Assembly (NCBI GenBank): GCA_016929095.1
Contig: JAFGJM010000017.1
Location: 56,432-120,431 of the forward strand
Source of the DNA: Anaerolineales bacterium
GTDB taxonomy: Bacteria > Chloroflexota > Anaerolineae > Anaerolineales > UBA4823
DNA length: 64,000 bases
Reading direction: 5' to 3'
How positions within the stretch are numbered: position 1 is the first letter of the stretch; every line of letters starts with the position of its first letter. This document shows positions 1 through 8,269 of this stretch, piece by piece. The translations under genes were made by a program, and so were the position numbers. The notes beneath the pieces were generated by a model, which made no database searches, was not told the origin of the DNA, and saw only the letters and a list, made by a program, of their open reading frames with translations.

Positions 1-547
1 CGTTTGCTTGATAAATGGAAAGGAAAATCGCGCCTGATATTGCCTGGGCAGCCGAAAGTATCGTTTGCAGCGCTTCTTCAAGGGATGTTTTTTGTAAGGC
101 CTGGCTTATCTTTTTTACGCCATCCGCCAAGCGGATGGTTGATTGTTGTTCAAGTTCCCGCTGCTGCAACACACCACAAGGAATGATCCTCAACAGCGCC
201 CATTTCCCGGAGGATGAAATATGGATCAATCTCACTCGAACTTCTATGGATGTTTTATTTCTTGGGGATAGTGTAAGGCGGTTTGATTCGGCATCGCTAC
301 CTGGTTGGATGATTAATCGATTATCTTCCCAGTCTTTAAATAGTGCAGGCAGTTTTATACGTTGAAGTTCGCTTCTGGTATATGATACAAGTTCTACCGC
401 TTTTGCATTGGCGGTTAAGATTCGCCAATTCGAATAATCGATTAAAAAAGTAGCATCGGGATACAATTCGAGCATCCCTTCGATTTCGGGCAGTCCAGGT
501 TTAAAACGGGGTTGGGGGATACTTTCAAAAAACTGGCGATTTACCAT
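1..547 (-). CDS. PAS/GAF-type sensor protein, N-terminal part (runs off the left edge)
   Basis: Reading the minus strand from an ATG at 547 gives an open frame of 182 codons that continues past base 1. Residues about 20-60 look like a PAS fold: the segment LYPDATFLIDYSNWRILTAN is the usual PAS start, in which a stored or observed property is compared. After about residue 130 the segment TSLEEALQTILSAAQAISGA resembles the first helix of a GAF domain. Proteins of this build are usually sensor kinases or signalling regulators, but the output domain lies outside the window, so the final function is unknown. It is on the same strand as rpoN and 178 bases downstream of it. No convincing ribosome binding site is visible before the ATG, and the start is chosen because it is the first ATG before the PAS-like segment. 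Confidence 0.6.
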   Translation of the reverse strand, partial: MVNRQFFESIPQPRFKPGLPEIEGMLELYPDATFLIDYSNWRILTANAKAVELVSYTRSELQRIKLPALFKDWEDNRLIIQPGSDAESNRLTLSPRNKTSIEVRVRLIHISSSGKWALLRIIPCGVLQQRELEQQSTIRLADGVKKISQALQKTSLEEALQTILSAAQAISGAIFLSIYQAN

Positions 548-725
548 AATATTTATTCTATCGTCCCTGGAGTAAAGTCATCCTGGAAATAGGACAATTA
601 TACAAAAAGACGCGTTGCTAAAGGTTGATTTATTGTTATCTTTTAACTTTACCAGATAATTGGATGTACAACAGAACCTGTTGGAAAAAGATACCCAAAG
701 GAATGGAACAACCAACCTCTATATT

Positions 726-2144
726 TTATCTGAAATTTGGTTTGTTTTTGGAACGAAGATAGGCGGGAAGGATGCCTTCCATGGCGCGGTATTTCGCCAC
801 CGTACGCCGGGCAACCGGATAGCCTTGTTTGTCGAGGATTTTTGCTATTTGGGTGTCGGTAAGCGGTTTCGTTTCCCGGGCGATAATATCCATGAGGGCG
901 GTGCGGATGTGCAGGCTGCGATCGAAAAATTTAGATAAAGGTACCATTCGACCGCTGGGAAGTTGAACAGCTTTGCCTGAAACAGCTCGGGATACGGTGG
1001 ATTCGTGAACACCTAATTTTTCTGCCAGGCTGGCTCGGGTTATTGGGGCGATCTCCGAATCTCCTTCCAGGATGAATGAACGCTGGATGACAGCCAGGCG
1101 TTGCATTAATCGCACCAGCGTGTTATTTCTTTGTTGCAGGCATTTTACCAACAATGCCGCTCTATCCAGATCTCCTTGCCATTGCTCTGCTTTTTCTTCC
1201 GGCGCATCGTGGAGCGCTTCTCGGAAGAGAGGATTGATCCGTAATCTGCCGGCAAGAGGAGAAATCACTTCGATTGTAAGAGGCGAGGTGTCGGTTTCGG
1301 TTTGCGATGAGATAATAATATCGGGGTGATAATATACATCTTGGGTGGGAGAGCTGCCCTGGCGTATATCTCCCCAGTGCGCCCGTCCGGGGTAGGGATT
1401 TAAATTTTCGCTGATGAAGTTGGCGATATCTTTCACCCGGGCAAGGGGAATATGTAATTTGTGCCCCAATTCTCCATACTGCCGCCTGCTGAGTAAATCC
1501 ATGCCCTCCTCAATCGCTTCGGCAGTATGAGGAGGAATGGGCTTCTGCTCTGCTAATACTTCTAATTGCACTAATAACGCCTCTTGGGGTGATTGCGAAC
1601 CAACGCCCAGAGGGTCGGAATGTTTAATCAGGTAAATGACATCTTCAATGCGGCATACAGGGACATGGTGGTAACGGGCAATCTCTGCTAATGGCGTGCG
1701 CAATAAACCGTCGTCATCCAGGCTGGTCAGAACGTGGGCGGCTATGAAATGATCGTCAGGATTAAGATCGGGCGCAATCTGTCGTAACACATATGTGGGT
1801 AAATCTTCGATATCGGGGGTTAATCCCTCTTCCGGATTTTCAGAAATAGCAGTTGAATATTGGGTGGGTAAGAAATCTTCTCGGGATGAAACATAAACGA
1901 TAGGTTCATCGATATTTGAATTTGATGGTTGGGTACAAACCGGACAAGGGTTTGAATCCGTAAGGATGCGCCGGCAATGAGGGCAGCGTCGTTCTGGCGC
2001 CAGTTCCAAAGCCGGATTAGATGCCAATTCCGTTTCTATCTTTTGGTATAATTCAACCGAAGTAAGACCCAGGAGGGTCATCGTTTGAGCAAGGTGGGCA
2101 GTGGTAAGCGGGCGTATTGCGGTTGATTGTGTTTGTAAAAGCAT
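726..2144 (-). CDS. rpoN: RNA polymerase sigma-54 factor RpoN
   Basis: Sigma-54 directs core RNA polymerase to -24/-12 promoters that need an AAA+ activator. The 472-residue protein has the family order. Region I is at residues 10-50, with the typical ending ELASNPALEL. The core-binding region follows, then a helix-turn-helix (SLAEKLGVHESTVSRAVSGK) and the RpoN box ARRTVAKYR at residues 445-453, which contacts the -24 element. Region I lacks the glutamine richness seen in proteobacterial forms. Unusually, two CxxC pairs (CPHC at 54-57 and CPVC at 67-70) follow region I and form a zinc-ribbon-like knuckle where most family members have an acidic region II. No sigma-54 activator is encoded in the window. 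Identification is firm; the metal-binding idea is inference. Confidence 0.95.
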   Translation of the reverse strand: MLLQTQSTAIRPLTTAHLAQTMTLLGLTSVELYQKIETELASNPALELAPERRCPHCRRILTDSNPCPVCTQPSNSNIDEPIVYVSSREDFLPTQYSTAISENPEEGLTPDIEDLPTYVLRQIAPDLNPDDHFIAAHVLTSLDDDGLLRTPLAEIARYHHVPVCRIEDVIYLIKHSDPLGVGSQSPQEALLVQLEVLAEQKPIPPHTAEAIEEGMDLLSRRQYGELGHKLHIPLARVKDIANFISENLNPYPGRAHWGDIRQGSSPTQDVYYHPDIIISSQTETDTSPLTIEVISPLAGRLRINPLFREALHDAPEEKAEQWQGDLDRAALLVKCLQQRNNTLVRLMQRLAVIQRSFILEGDSEIAPITRASLAEKLGVHESTVSRAVSGKAVQLPSGRMVPLSKFFDRSLHIRTALMDIIARETKPLTDTQIAKILDKQGYPVARRTVAKYRAMEGILPAYLRSKNKPNFR

Positions 2145-2519
2145 TATATACTCTCGATACTAATCTATTATACACTGTTGCAAGAATCGTGCCATAATAT
2201 GCTGAAAGAAAGGAGATAAAAACGCTTCGTTCTTTCTATATTTAACCAAAGCAAATTGGGCGAAGCAGAAAATTATCGGTTTGATGTTTTCCCGGCGCGC
2301 TGCAAACCAGTTTACAACCGGTGAGAAACTTGAAGATGGGATTATTGGAATCAAAGCGTTAGAAAATGGATTCATAACCCCCGGATCATTTTTCGGAAAA
2401 TACGATCACTTCCCGGTTTGGTGCAGCAAATCATATAGAAAATTAACACTTGAAACGTAATAGCCCAAAAAATTAATGGTATTATGGTCTGAATTACCAA
2501 ATTCTGTTTTCGTGATCAT
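2145..2519. other. Divergent intergenic region between rpoN and the UbiA-family gene
   Basis: This 375-base stretch separates two divergently transcribed genes and should hold both promoters. A possible 71-codon minus-strand frame (2160-2375) has no recognisable domain and is not called. No clear repeat or RNA gene is seen. Confidence 0.5.
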
Positions 2520-3425
2520 ATGCGCTGGATTGCTTTTATTTTTAAACTCGCCAGACCTATATATCTTTTTGGGTGTGTTCTCCTATATTCGCTGGGGGGA
2601 GGCATTGCGAAATATTTAGGCGTAACCATCCAATGGAATACATACTTTTTAGGATTAGGGTGGATATTTCTAATGCAAATTGGCAGCTTTACTCTTTATG
2701 ACTATTTTGAACTGACCAATTATCCGCGCAATCAAAACAATTCCAATTCAAACCACGATTCCGATAATCAAAATCAGGAAAAAAACGAAGGGTTAGCTAG
2801 GCTGGTAGTTTGCTTCAGTTGTTTGGCGGTTGCCGCATCGTTTTCTGTATTATTGATGCAGGCCAACCGATTTACACCTATTGTCGCTGTGATGATGGCA
2901 TTTGGATTTTTAGCAGGGGTTTTTTATTCGTTGCCGCCCATACGCTTATCCAATACAGGGTATGGTGAATTGATAGCGGCGATTGCATTTGCCAATGTAA
3001 TCCCTGCATTGGCTTTTGCATTACAAGCTGGGGAATTACACCGCCTGGTAGCCATGTCTACTTTTCCATTGACGCCGTTATTATTAGCCATGATCATTGC
3101 GTTCCAATTTCCCACGTATTTCTATGATATCAAATATGGGAAACGTCGTTTAATGGTTCGCATGGGTTGGCAAAACGCTGTGAATTTCCATAATATCCTC
3201 ATCGTTTGTGCCTATTTACTCCTGGCGATAGCCATGTTCTTTCAATTACCTGTTTATATCAGTGCGCCGGTTTTCTTTACTGTTCCATTAGGTTTTCTTC
3301 AGATGTGGCAAATGAAACGTATCACAGATGGGGCGAAACCAAACTGGCAGGCTTTAACCGTATCCTGGATAGTGTTGTCCTTTACCGTGGTTTATTTATT
3401 GGCATATTCATATTGGATTCATTGA
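2520..3425 (+). CDS. UbiA-family prenyltransferase (MenA-like)
   Basis: This 301-residue integral membrane protein belongs to the UbiA superfamily, whose members transfer a polyprenyl chain to an aromatic acceptor in the membrane (menaquinone, ubiquinone or related lipids). It opens with KLARPIYLFGCVLLYSLGGG, typical of MenA-like members, and has about eight or nine hydrophobic segments. The second Asp-rich motif is recognisable as DIKYGKRRLMVRMG. The first motif, usually NDxxDxxxD, is degenerate (YDYFELTN) and is followed by an Asn/Gln-rich hydrophilic loop at residues about 73-90. The substrate cannot be read from sequence. A quinone or other isoprenoid lipid role is likely, and the altered first motif makes a non-standard acceptor or weak activity possible. 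The moeA genes follow on the same strand. Confidence 0.75.
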   Translation: MRWIAFIFKLARPIYLFGCVLLYSLGGGIAKYLGVTIQWNTYFLGLGWIFLMQIGSFTLYDYFELTNYPRNQNNSNSNHDSDNQNQEKNEGLARLVVCFSCLAVAASFSVLLMQANRFTPIVAVMMAFGFLAGVFYSLPPIRLSNTGYGELIAAIAFANVIPALAFALQAGELHRLVAMSTFPLTPLLLAMIIAFQFPTYFYDIKYGKRRLMVRMGWQNAVNFHNILIVCAYLLLAIAMFFQLPVYISAPVFFTVPLGFLQMWQMKRITDGAKPNWQALTVSWIVLSFTVVYLLAYSYWIH

Positions 3426-3476
3426 TTGATTGAATAAACAATACATCATCCATTCATAAAAGATACAAGAGGTCCT

Positions 3477-4712
3477 ATGTCAGAATTCCTTGATCTAACC
3501 CTGCCCTCAGATGCATTAAACCTGATTCTAGAAAAGATTTCATTTATACCGGAAGAAGAAACCATCCCAACTTCCATGGCATTAGGCAGGGTAACCAGTC
3601 GAGATGTGTTTGCCCCGCACCGTATGCCCTCGTTTTCCCGATCGGCGATGGATGGATTCGCCGTGCAGGCAAAAGATACTTTTGGCGCAAGCGAAACAGC
3701 GCCGGCTTACTTGCCTGTGGTAGGTGAAGTGCCAATGGGTGCAAATGTTGATTTCACCGTCGAATCCGGCGAATGTGCTTTGATCCATACCGGAGGCATG
3801 CTTCCCTCGGGTGCAGATGCTGTCGTTATGATGGAATACACACAAATGGTAAAAGACGAAGAAGTAGAGATCTATCGCGCGGCGGCAGTAGGCGAACATA
3901 TCGTTCACGCCGGGGAAGATTTCGAAGCCGGGCAGGTGGCTATTGCTGCCGGTGTTGTTTTGCGGCCGGTTGAAATTGGAGGTTTGATGGCATTTGGCAT
4001 CACCTCCGTGCAAGTAACCAGGCGTTTGAGAGTGGGCATTCTCTCCAGCGGTGATGAGGTCGTGCCGCCTGATAGGGATATCAAGCCGGGACAGGTGCGG
4101 GATATTAATTCATATTCTTTAGCGGCTTTAGTACAACAAGCAGGTGCGGATGCCTCATTATTGGGAATAATCCCGGATAAGGAAGATGCCCTTTTCGAAG
4201 CGGTGAATGCGGCTGTGGAAAAATTCGATTTGGTTTTAATTACCGCTGGTTCATCAGCCAGCACGCGAGACCTCACCGCGCGGGTTATCGATCGATTGGG
4301 CCCACCGGGAGTGCTGGTGCATGGCATCAATGTTCGTCCGGGCAAACCGACGATTTTTGGAATATGCCAGGGGAAGCCGGTGGTCGGTTTACCTGGACAG
4401 CCGCTCAGCGCAATGATCATCGGCTGGTTATTGGTCAATCCCATCTTGAAAAAAATGCGTGGTATAAGCCAGGCAGCAATAAAGCCAACCGTTAAAGCAC
4501 GCATGTCCGCCAATGTGCCTTCAATGGCAGGCCGGGAGGATTGGATTCCTGTTTTGTTGTCGGAAGATGAGAGTGGTTATATTGCCCAACCCATCTTTTT
4601 TAAGAGTAATTTGATTTTCAATCTGGCGCGGGCGAATGGGTTGGTAAGCATCCCCGCTGACCAAACTGGTCTCCATGCCGGAGAAATTGTAGAAGCCTAC
4701 CTTTATCAGTAA
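3477..4712 (+). CDS. moeA: Molybdopterin molybdenumtransferase MoeA
   Basis: MoeA inserts molybdate into adenylylated molybdopterin, the last step of molybdenum cofactor synthesis in the cytoplasm. The 411-residue length matches the family. Diagnostic segments are SRSAMDGFAVQA near residue 60, the MoaB/Mog-like domain with LITAGSSASTRDLT near residue 258, and the C-terminal GLPGQPLSAMI segment. The serine-rich GSSAS replaces the more usual GGVSVG-type loop. An SD-like GAGGT lies a few bases before the ATG. The stop is five bases before the next gene, a second MoeA homologue, so the two are very probably one operon. No other cofactor genes (moaA, moaC and so on) are in the window. Confidence 0.93.
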   Translation: MSEFLDLTLPSDALNLILEKISFIPEEETIPTSMALGRVTSRDVFAPHRMPSFSRSAMDGFAVQAKDTFGASETAPAYLPVVGEVPMGANVDFTVESGECALIHTGGMLPSGADAVVMMEYTQMVKDEEVEIYRAAAVGEHIVHAGEDFEAGQVAIAAGVVLRPVEIGGLMAFGITSVQVTRRLRVGILSSGDEVVPPDRDIKPGQVRDINSYSLAALVQQAGADASLLGIIPDKEDALFEAVNAAVEKFDLVLITAGSSASTRDLTARVIDRLGPPGVLVHGINVRPGKPTIFGICQGKPVVGLPGQPLSAMIIGWLLVNPILKKMRGISQAAIKPTVKARMSANVPSMAGREDWIPVLLSEDESGYIAQPIFFKSNLIFNLARANGLVSIPADQTGLHAGEIVEAYLYQ

Positions 4713-4717
4713 ATCAT

Positions 4718-6694
4718 ATGTATTTAAAAGATATCCCTCTGCAAGAAGCGCAAAACCGTTTACGGGAAGCCTGTAGTCAGGCGGATCTGTGGGGTTTATT
4801 GGGAAGTGTTGAATTGCCGTTGGATGAGACGGTCAATGGGCGTGTGTTGGCCGAGCCGGTATGGGCGAAAATTTCATCGCCGCACTACCATGCTGCAGCG
4901 ATGGATGGCTTTGCCGTGCAGGCGCATGAAACAGAGAAAGCATCTCCGAGCACCCCGTTGATTTTGGAAATTGGACGGCAAGCCATATATGTGGATACCG
5001 GCGATATGCTGCCAGATGGCATGGATGCCGTGATCCCCATTGAACAGGTGGAATCGCTGGATCGAGGCGGTCAGATCAGTGTAGATATCCGCCGCCCAAA
5101 AGAAATCCGTGTACGTGCAGCTGTACCCCCCTGGAGTCATGTGAGACCGATGGGCGAAGACATGGTGGCTACACAACTGGTGTTGCCTGCAGGACAAATT
5201 CTTCGCCCGGTGGATTTAGGCGCTATCGCGGCCAGTGGGAATACATCCGTCATTGTAGCGCGTAAACCACGCATCGCAATCATCCCTACAGGCAGCGAGT
5301 TGATCCCGATCGGCGCTCCGGTGACTGCCGGGAGTATTATCGAATATAATTCGCTCGTTTTAGCCGGGCAGGTAAATCAATGGGGCGGGGAAGCGATGCG
5401 TTTCCCGATCGTGGCGGATGACCTTGAAAAGATCAAACAGGTAGTTGCAAACACTGCAAAGGAAGCTGATCTCATTTTGTTGAACGCCGGTTCATCCGCC
5501 GGTTCGGAAGATTATTCAGCACAAGTGGTCGAATCCTTGGGAAGGTTATTAGTCCATGGCGTGGCTGTTCGTCCGGGTCATCCGGTGATCATAGGGATGG
5601 TAACGGTTAATGGGGAAACGACCGGTGTAAACCCGAGGCAAATTCCCATTATTGGTGTTCCCGGCTATCCGGTGTCGGCTGCCTTGACCGGGGAAATTTT
5701 TGTCAGGCCTTTGATCGAGCGTTGGCTCGGTTTACAACTGCCGCCCTCACCGGTTATTAAAGCCACACTTACCCGTAAGGTCACATCACCCGCCGGGGAT
5801 GACGATTATATGCGGGTTGCAGTGGGGAAAGTGGGGCAGCGTATAGTCGCTGCGCCATTATCTAAAGGCGCTGGCGTGATCACTTCATTAGTACGGGCAG
5901 ATGGCTTTGTGATTATCCCGAAAGGCACTCAAGGATTGTCTGCCGGGAGGGAGGTCGAAGTTCAACCTTATCGTCCAATTGCCGAGTTTGGGCAGACCAT
6001 TTTTGCCATTGGTTCACATGATTTAACATTGGATTTATTGGCTCAATATTTAGCCGGTAAACAACGCCGGTTTATATCGGCGAATGTGGGCAGTCTGGGA
6101 GGATTATTGGCGCTTAAGCGCGGGGAGGCGCATGTAGCGGGATCGCATTTGTTGGATTTGCAAACCGGGGAATATAACATCAGTTATATTAAGCAATATT
6201 TATCGGACACTCCGGTTTTTTTGATTGCTTTTGTAGATAGAAAACAAGGTTTATTGATAAAGCGAGGTAATCCAAAGGATATTCATACTATCCAGGATCT
6301 TGCGCGTGAAGATGTCACATTTATAAATCGTCAACGCGGCGCAGGAACACGCGTATTGTTGGATTATCAACTAGGACTGTTGGGCATTCTTTCTGAGAAC
6401 ATTCAAGGATATCAGCAAGAAGAATTCACCCACCTGGCGGTAGCTGCGGCTGTCGCTTCAGGACGGGCTGATTGTGGATTGGGCGTGGCTGCCGCGGCTT
6501 CTGCATTGGATTTGGATTTCGTTCCTTTATTTGATGAGCGGTATGATCTGGTAATACCCAGGGAGTTTTATGAAGATGATTTATTAGCGCCTTTTCTGGA
6601 ACTGATGGGTAATCAGGCTTTTCGCCAGGAAGTGGACGCTATGGAAGGATATAACACTCGCAGAATGGGAGAAGTAATCGCAAAGATTGGATAA
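4718..6694 (+). CDS. MoeA homologue fused to a periplasmic-binding-protein-like domain
   Basis: This 658-residue fusion has a MoeA domain (residues about 1-415; AAAMDGFAVQAHETEKA near residue 58, LLNAGSSAGSEDYSAQ in the MoaB-like domain, GVPGYPVSAALTG) followed by a substrate-binding-like domain (about 425-658; IGSHDLTLDLLAQYLAG at its start, FINRQRGAGTRVLLDYQL in its middle). This two-part build is a known family in which the C-terminal domain resembles LysR-type or molybdate-binding proteins and may sense or hold molybdate or tungstate. It directly follows the single-domain MoeA with a five-base gap. Two MoeA paralogues in tandem may split molybdate and tungstate insertion, as proposed in archaea and anaerobes, but the sequence alone does not prove it. 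Confidence 0.9.
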   Translation: MYLKDIPLQEAQNRLREACSQADLWGLLGSVELPLDETVNGRVLAEPVWAKISSPHYHAAAMDGFAVQAHETEKASPSTPLILEIGRQAIYVDTGDMLPDGMDAVIPIEQVESLDRGGQISVDIRRPKEIRVRAAVPPWSHVRPMGEDMVATQLVLPAGQILRPVDLGAIAASGNTSVIVARKPRIAIIPTGSELIPIGAPVTAGSIIEYNSLVLAGQVNQWGGEAMRFPIVADDLEKIKQVVANTAKEADLILLNAGSSAGSEDYSAQVVESLGRLLVHGVAVRPGHPVIIGMVTVNGETTGVNPRQIPIIGVPGYPVSAALTGEIFVRPLIERWLGLQLPPSPVIKATLTRKVTSPAGDDDYMRVAVGKVGQRIVAAPLSKGAGVITSLVRADGFVIIPKGTQGLSAGREVEVQPYRPIAEFGQTIFAIGSHDLTLDLLAQYLAGKQRRFISANVGSLGGLLALKRGEAHVAGSHLLDLQTGEYNISYIKQYLSDTPVFLIAFVDRKQGLLIKRGNPKDIHTIQDLAREDVTFINRQRGAGTRVLLDYQLGLLGILSENIQGYQQEEFTHLAVAAAVASGRADCGLGVAAAASALDLDFVPLFDERYDLVIPREFYEDDLLAPFLELMGNQAFRQEVDAMEGYNTRRMGEVIAKIG

Positions 6695-6791
6695 GGGACA
6701 ATGGGATGATGTGAGAAGAGAGTGGTGATTAGTGAACAAATAGTGGAGAATCGATGTCCGGGAAGTGATTTGCGAGAATAGAAATGCGTAA

Positions 6792-6854
6792 TCCTGTTTT
6801 CCTGCCTTCCTTGTTTAAAATTTTCGTGTCATCCTGTTATTCCTGGATTCCTTA
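6792..6854. repeat. Dispersed repeat copy (AGGAAGGCAGGAA family)
   Basis: The reverse complement of this stretch contains AAGGAATCCAGGAA and AGGAAGGCAGGAAAACAGG. Related strings occur at 39251-39272 and 52946-52976. All are intergenic, so this looks like a low-complexity dispersed repeat and not a gene part. Confidence 0.45.
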
Positions 6855-6885
6855 TTAATCATTTATTTCAAGTCAGGAGGTAAAA

Positions 6886-7353
6886 ATGGTACTTAATGCT
6901 GGAATTGTCGCTCCGGATTTCACGCTGCCCAATGAAGAGGGGATTGAGATATCTCTATCGGCATTCAGAGGGCAGAAAGTTATCCTGTATTTTTATCCCA
7001 AAGACGACACACCGGGTTGCACGAAGGAAGCCTGTCATTTTCGGGATGATTACGCGGAATATGAAAAACTGGGGGTGAAGATATTAGGTGTTAGCCCAAG
7101 TTCGGTGAACAGCCACGGTAAATTCAAGTCCAAATATCAATTGCCGTTTACATTATTAGCCGATGAGGAACATAAGGTATGTGAGTTATATGGCGTGTGG
7201 GGTAGAAAGAAATTCATGGGCAAGGAATATGATGGCGTCTTTAGAACGACTTTTTTAATCGATCAAGAGGGGATGATCGAAAAAGTATATAAAAATGTAA
7301 AACCGGAACCGCATAGTAAAGAAATTCTTGATGAACTAGCTTTAAGAAAATGA
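6886..7353 (+). CDS. bcp: Thiol peroxidase of the Bcp/PrxQ type
   Basis: Bcp peroxiredoxins reduce hydrogen peroxide and organic hydroperoxides with electrons from thioredoxin-like partners in the cytoplasm. The 155-residue length is normal for the family. The active site DDTPGCTKEACHFRDDY carries peroxidatic Cys45 and resolving Cys50 five residues apart, the hallmark of the atypical two-Cys PrxQ class. Further family segments are VILYFYPKDDTPG and FRTTFLIDQEG. A strong AGGAGG-type ribosome binding site precedes the ATG at 6886. The gene stands alone, with repeats upstream and the promoter/operator region of a TetR regulator downstream. Confidence 0.95.
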   Translation: MVLNAGIVAPDFTLPNEEGIEISLSAFRGQKVILYFYPKDDTPGCTKEACHFRDDYAEYEKLGVKILGVSPSSVNSHGKFKSKYQLPFTLLADEEHKVCELYGVWGRKKFMGKEYDGVFRTTFLIDQEGMIEKVYKNVKPEPHSKEILDELALRK

Positions 7354-7384
7354 AAAGCATTGCATAAATTTGAATATTACCCCC

Positions 7385-7413
7385 TTGACAATTGATAAAA
7401 AATTATATATACT
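7385..7413 (+). promoter_or_regulatory. Consensus sigma-70 promoter of the TetR-exporter cluster
   Basis: A perfect -35 TTGACA (7385-7390), a 17-base spacer and a -10 TATACT (7408-7413) stand before the TetR gene at 7510. The first operator palindrome starts two bases after the -10 box, so a bound repressor would cover the transcription start. Confidence 0.8.
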
Positions 7414-7414
7414 G

Positions 7415-7490
7415 AGTGAGTACTCACTATAAAAACGAGTGCTCACTAATTATATGAGCGATAACTCAATTGATCGCTGTGACTATTCAC
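7415..7490 (+). promoter_or_regulatory. Operator array for the adjacent TetR regulator
   Basis: A perfect 14-base palindrome built on GTGAGTACTCAC lies at 7415-7428. Imperfect copies follow at 7435-7446 (ACGAGTGCTCAC) and 7479-7490 (GTGACTATTCAC), and a weaker GAG/CTC pair lies at 7456-7467. Centres are about 19-23 bases apart, close to two helical turns, so several dimers could bind the same face. The position right behind the promoter and in front of the TetR gene suggests autoregulation. Confidence 0.7.
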
Positions 7491-7509
7491 AAAGAAAGGA
7501 GCCAATATC

Positions 7510-8127
7510 GTGGATAACCGATCCGGATCGCGTAGTGAGCGGCGCGCTTCGATGATGCGCCAGCAGATCATTCAGGCAGCTGCGCCCCTTTTTGCCCAAA
7601 AAGGATTCCATAAAACCACAACGAAAGATATCGCATTGGCTGCTGATGTATCAGAAGGATCTCTTTATAATTATTTTAAAAATAAAGAGGATATTCTATT
7701 AGGTATCATCGAAGATGTTGCCCAAGAGGAAGTAGAAAAAATGCGTTTGGTGGAATCTCTATCGGAAGCTCCTTCAGATTATCTATTTTCCAGGTTTATG
7801 CACCAACAAGAAAAGGTCGCCAGATTGAATCCGATGATCCTGGCGATAATCTCGGAACTTGTTAGTAATCCTAATGTACGACGACGCTACAAGTCTTTAT
7901 TTTTATCTCCAATTATGGAATTACTGGCAGATCATTTACAAGCACGCATTGATTTAGGTCAAATTCAAAATTATCCACCGAAATATTTGTCACGGATTTT
8001 AATCTCTTTAACCGTTGGTATTTACTTTTTTCAAATGCTAGAGGACGATATAGTAATCAAAGAATGGGAAGAATTCTCCCGAACCACTGTCGATGTTTTA
8101 TTTGAAGGGTTGAAAGCTGAACCTTAA
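7510..8127 (+). CDS. TetR/AcrR-family transcriptional regulator of the downstream exporter
   Basis: The 205-residue protein has the TetR DNA-binding domain at residues about 15-62, with GFHKTTTKDIALAADVSEGS followed by LYNYFKNKEDILLGII, and a variable ligand-binding C-terminal domain. It starts with GTG at 7510; an AAAGGAG at 7495-7501 gives a spacing of eight bases and fixes this start. It stands directly before a MacB-like permease, an HlyD-like adaptor and an ABC ATPase, so it probably represses this export system and itself until a toxic or lipophilic ligand binds. The ligand is unknown. Confidence 0.88.
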   Translation: MDNRSGSRSERRASMMRQQIIQAAAPLFAQKGFHKTTTKDIALAADVSEGSLYNYFKNKEDILLGIIEDVAQEEVEKMRLVESLSEAPSDYLFSRFMHQQEKVARLNPMILAIISELVSNPNVRRRYKSLFLSPIMELLADHLQARIDLGQIQNYPPKYLSRILISLTVGIYFFQMLEDDIVIKEWEEFSRTTVDVLFEGLKAEP

Positions 8128-8158
8128 GGGTCTCTCTTTATGTAATTAATATACATTC

Positions 8159-8186
8159 TTGACAAAAATCCATAATGGAATAGAAT
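8159..8186 (+). promoter_or_regulatory. Possible second promoter before the permease
   Basis: TTGACA (8159-8164), a 16-base spacer and TAGAAT (8181-8186) lie between the TetR gene and the permease. A short inverted repeat CTAATA/TATTAG at 8196-8212 follows. No GTGAGT-type operator is present here. Confidence 0.5.
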
Positions 8187-8269
8187 TAATATATACTAAT
8201 AAATAATATTAGACTTATATAATAATAAATTTAATTTATTTGATATCAGAGATTATTTGGAAGTCTTAT

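Noticed and set aside
15..365. 116-codon plus-strand frame at the left edge
   Set aside because: It is antisense to the PAS/GAF frame on the minus strand, which has recognisable domain segments; the plus-strand product resembles nothing.
2160..2375. 71-codon minus-strand frame between rpoN and the UbiA gene
   Set aside because: No ribosome binding site or domain, and it would occupy the promoter region of rpoN.
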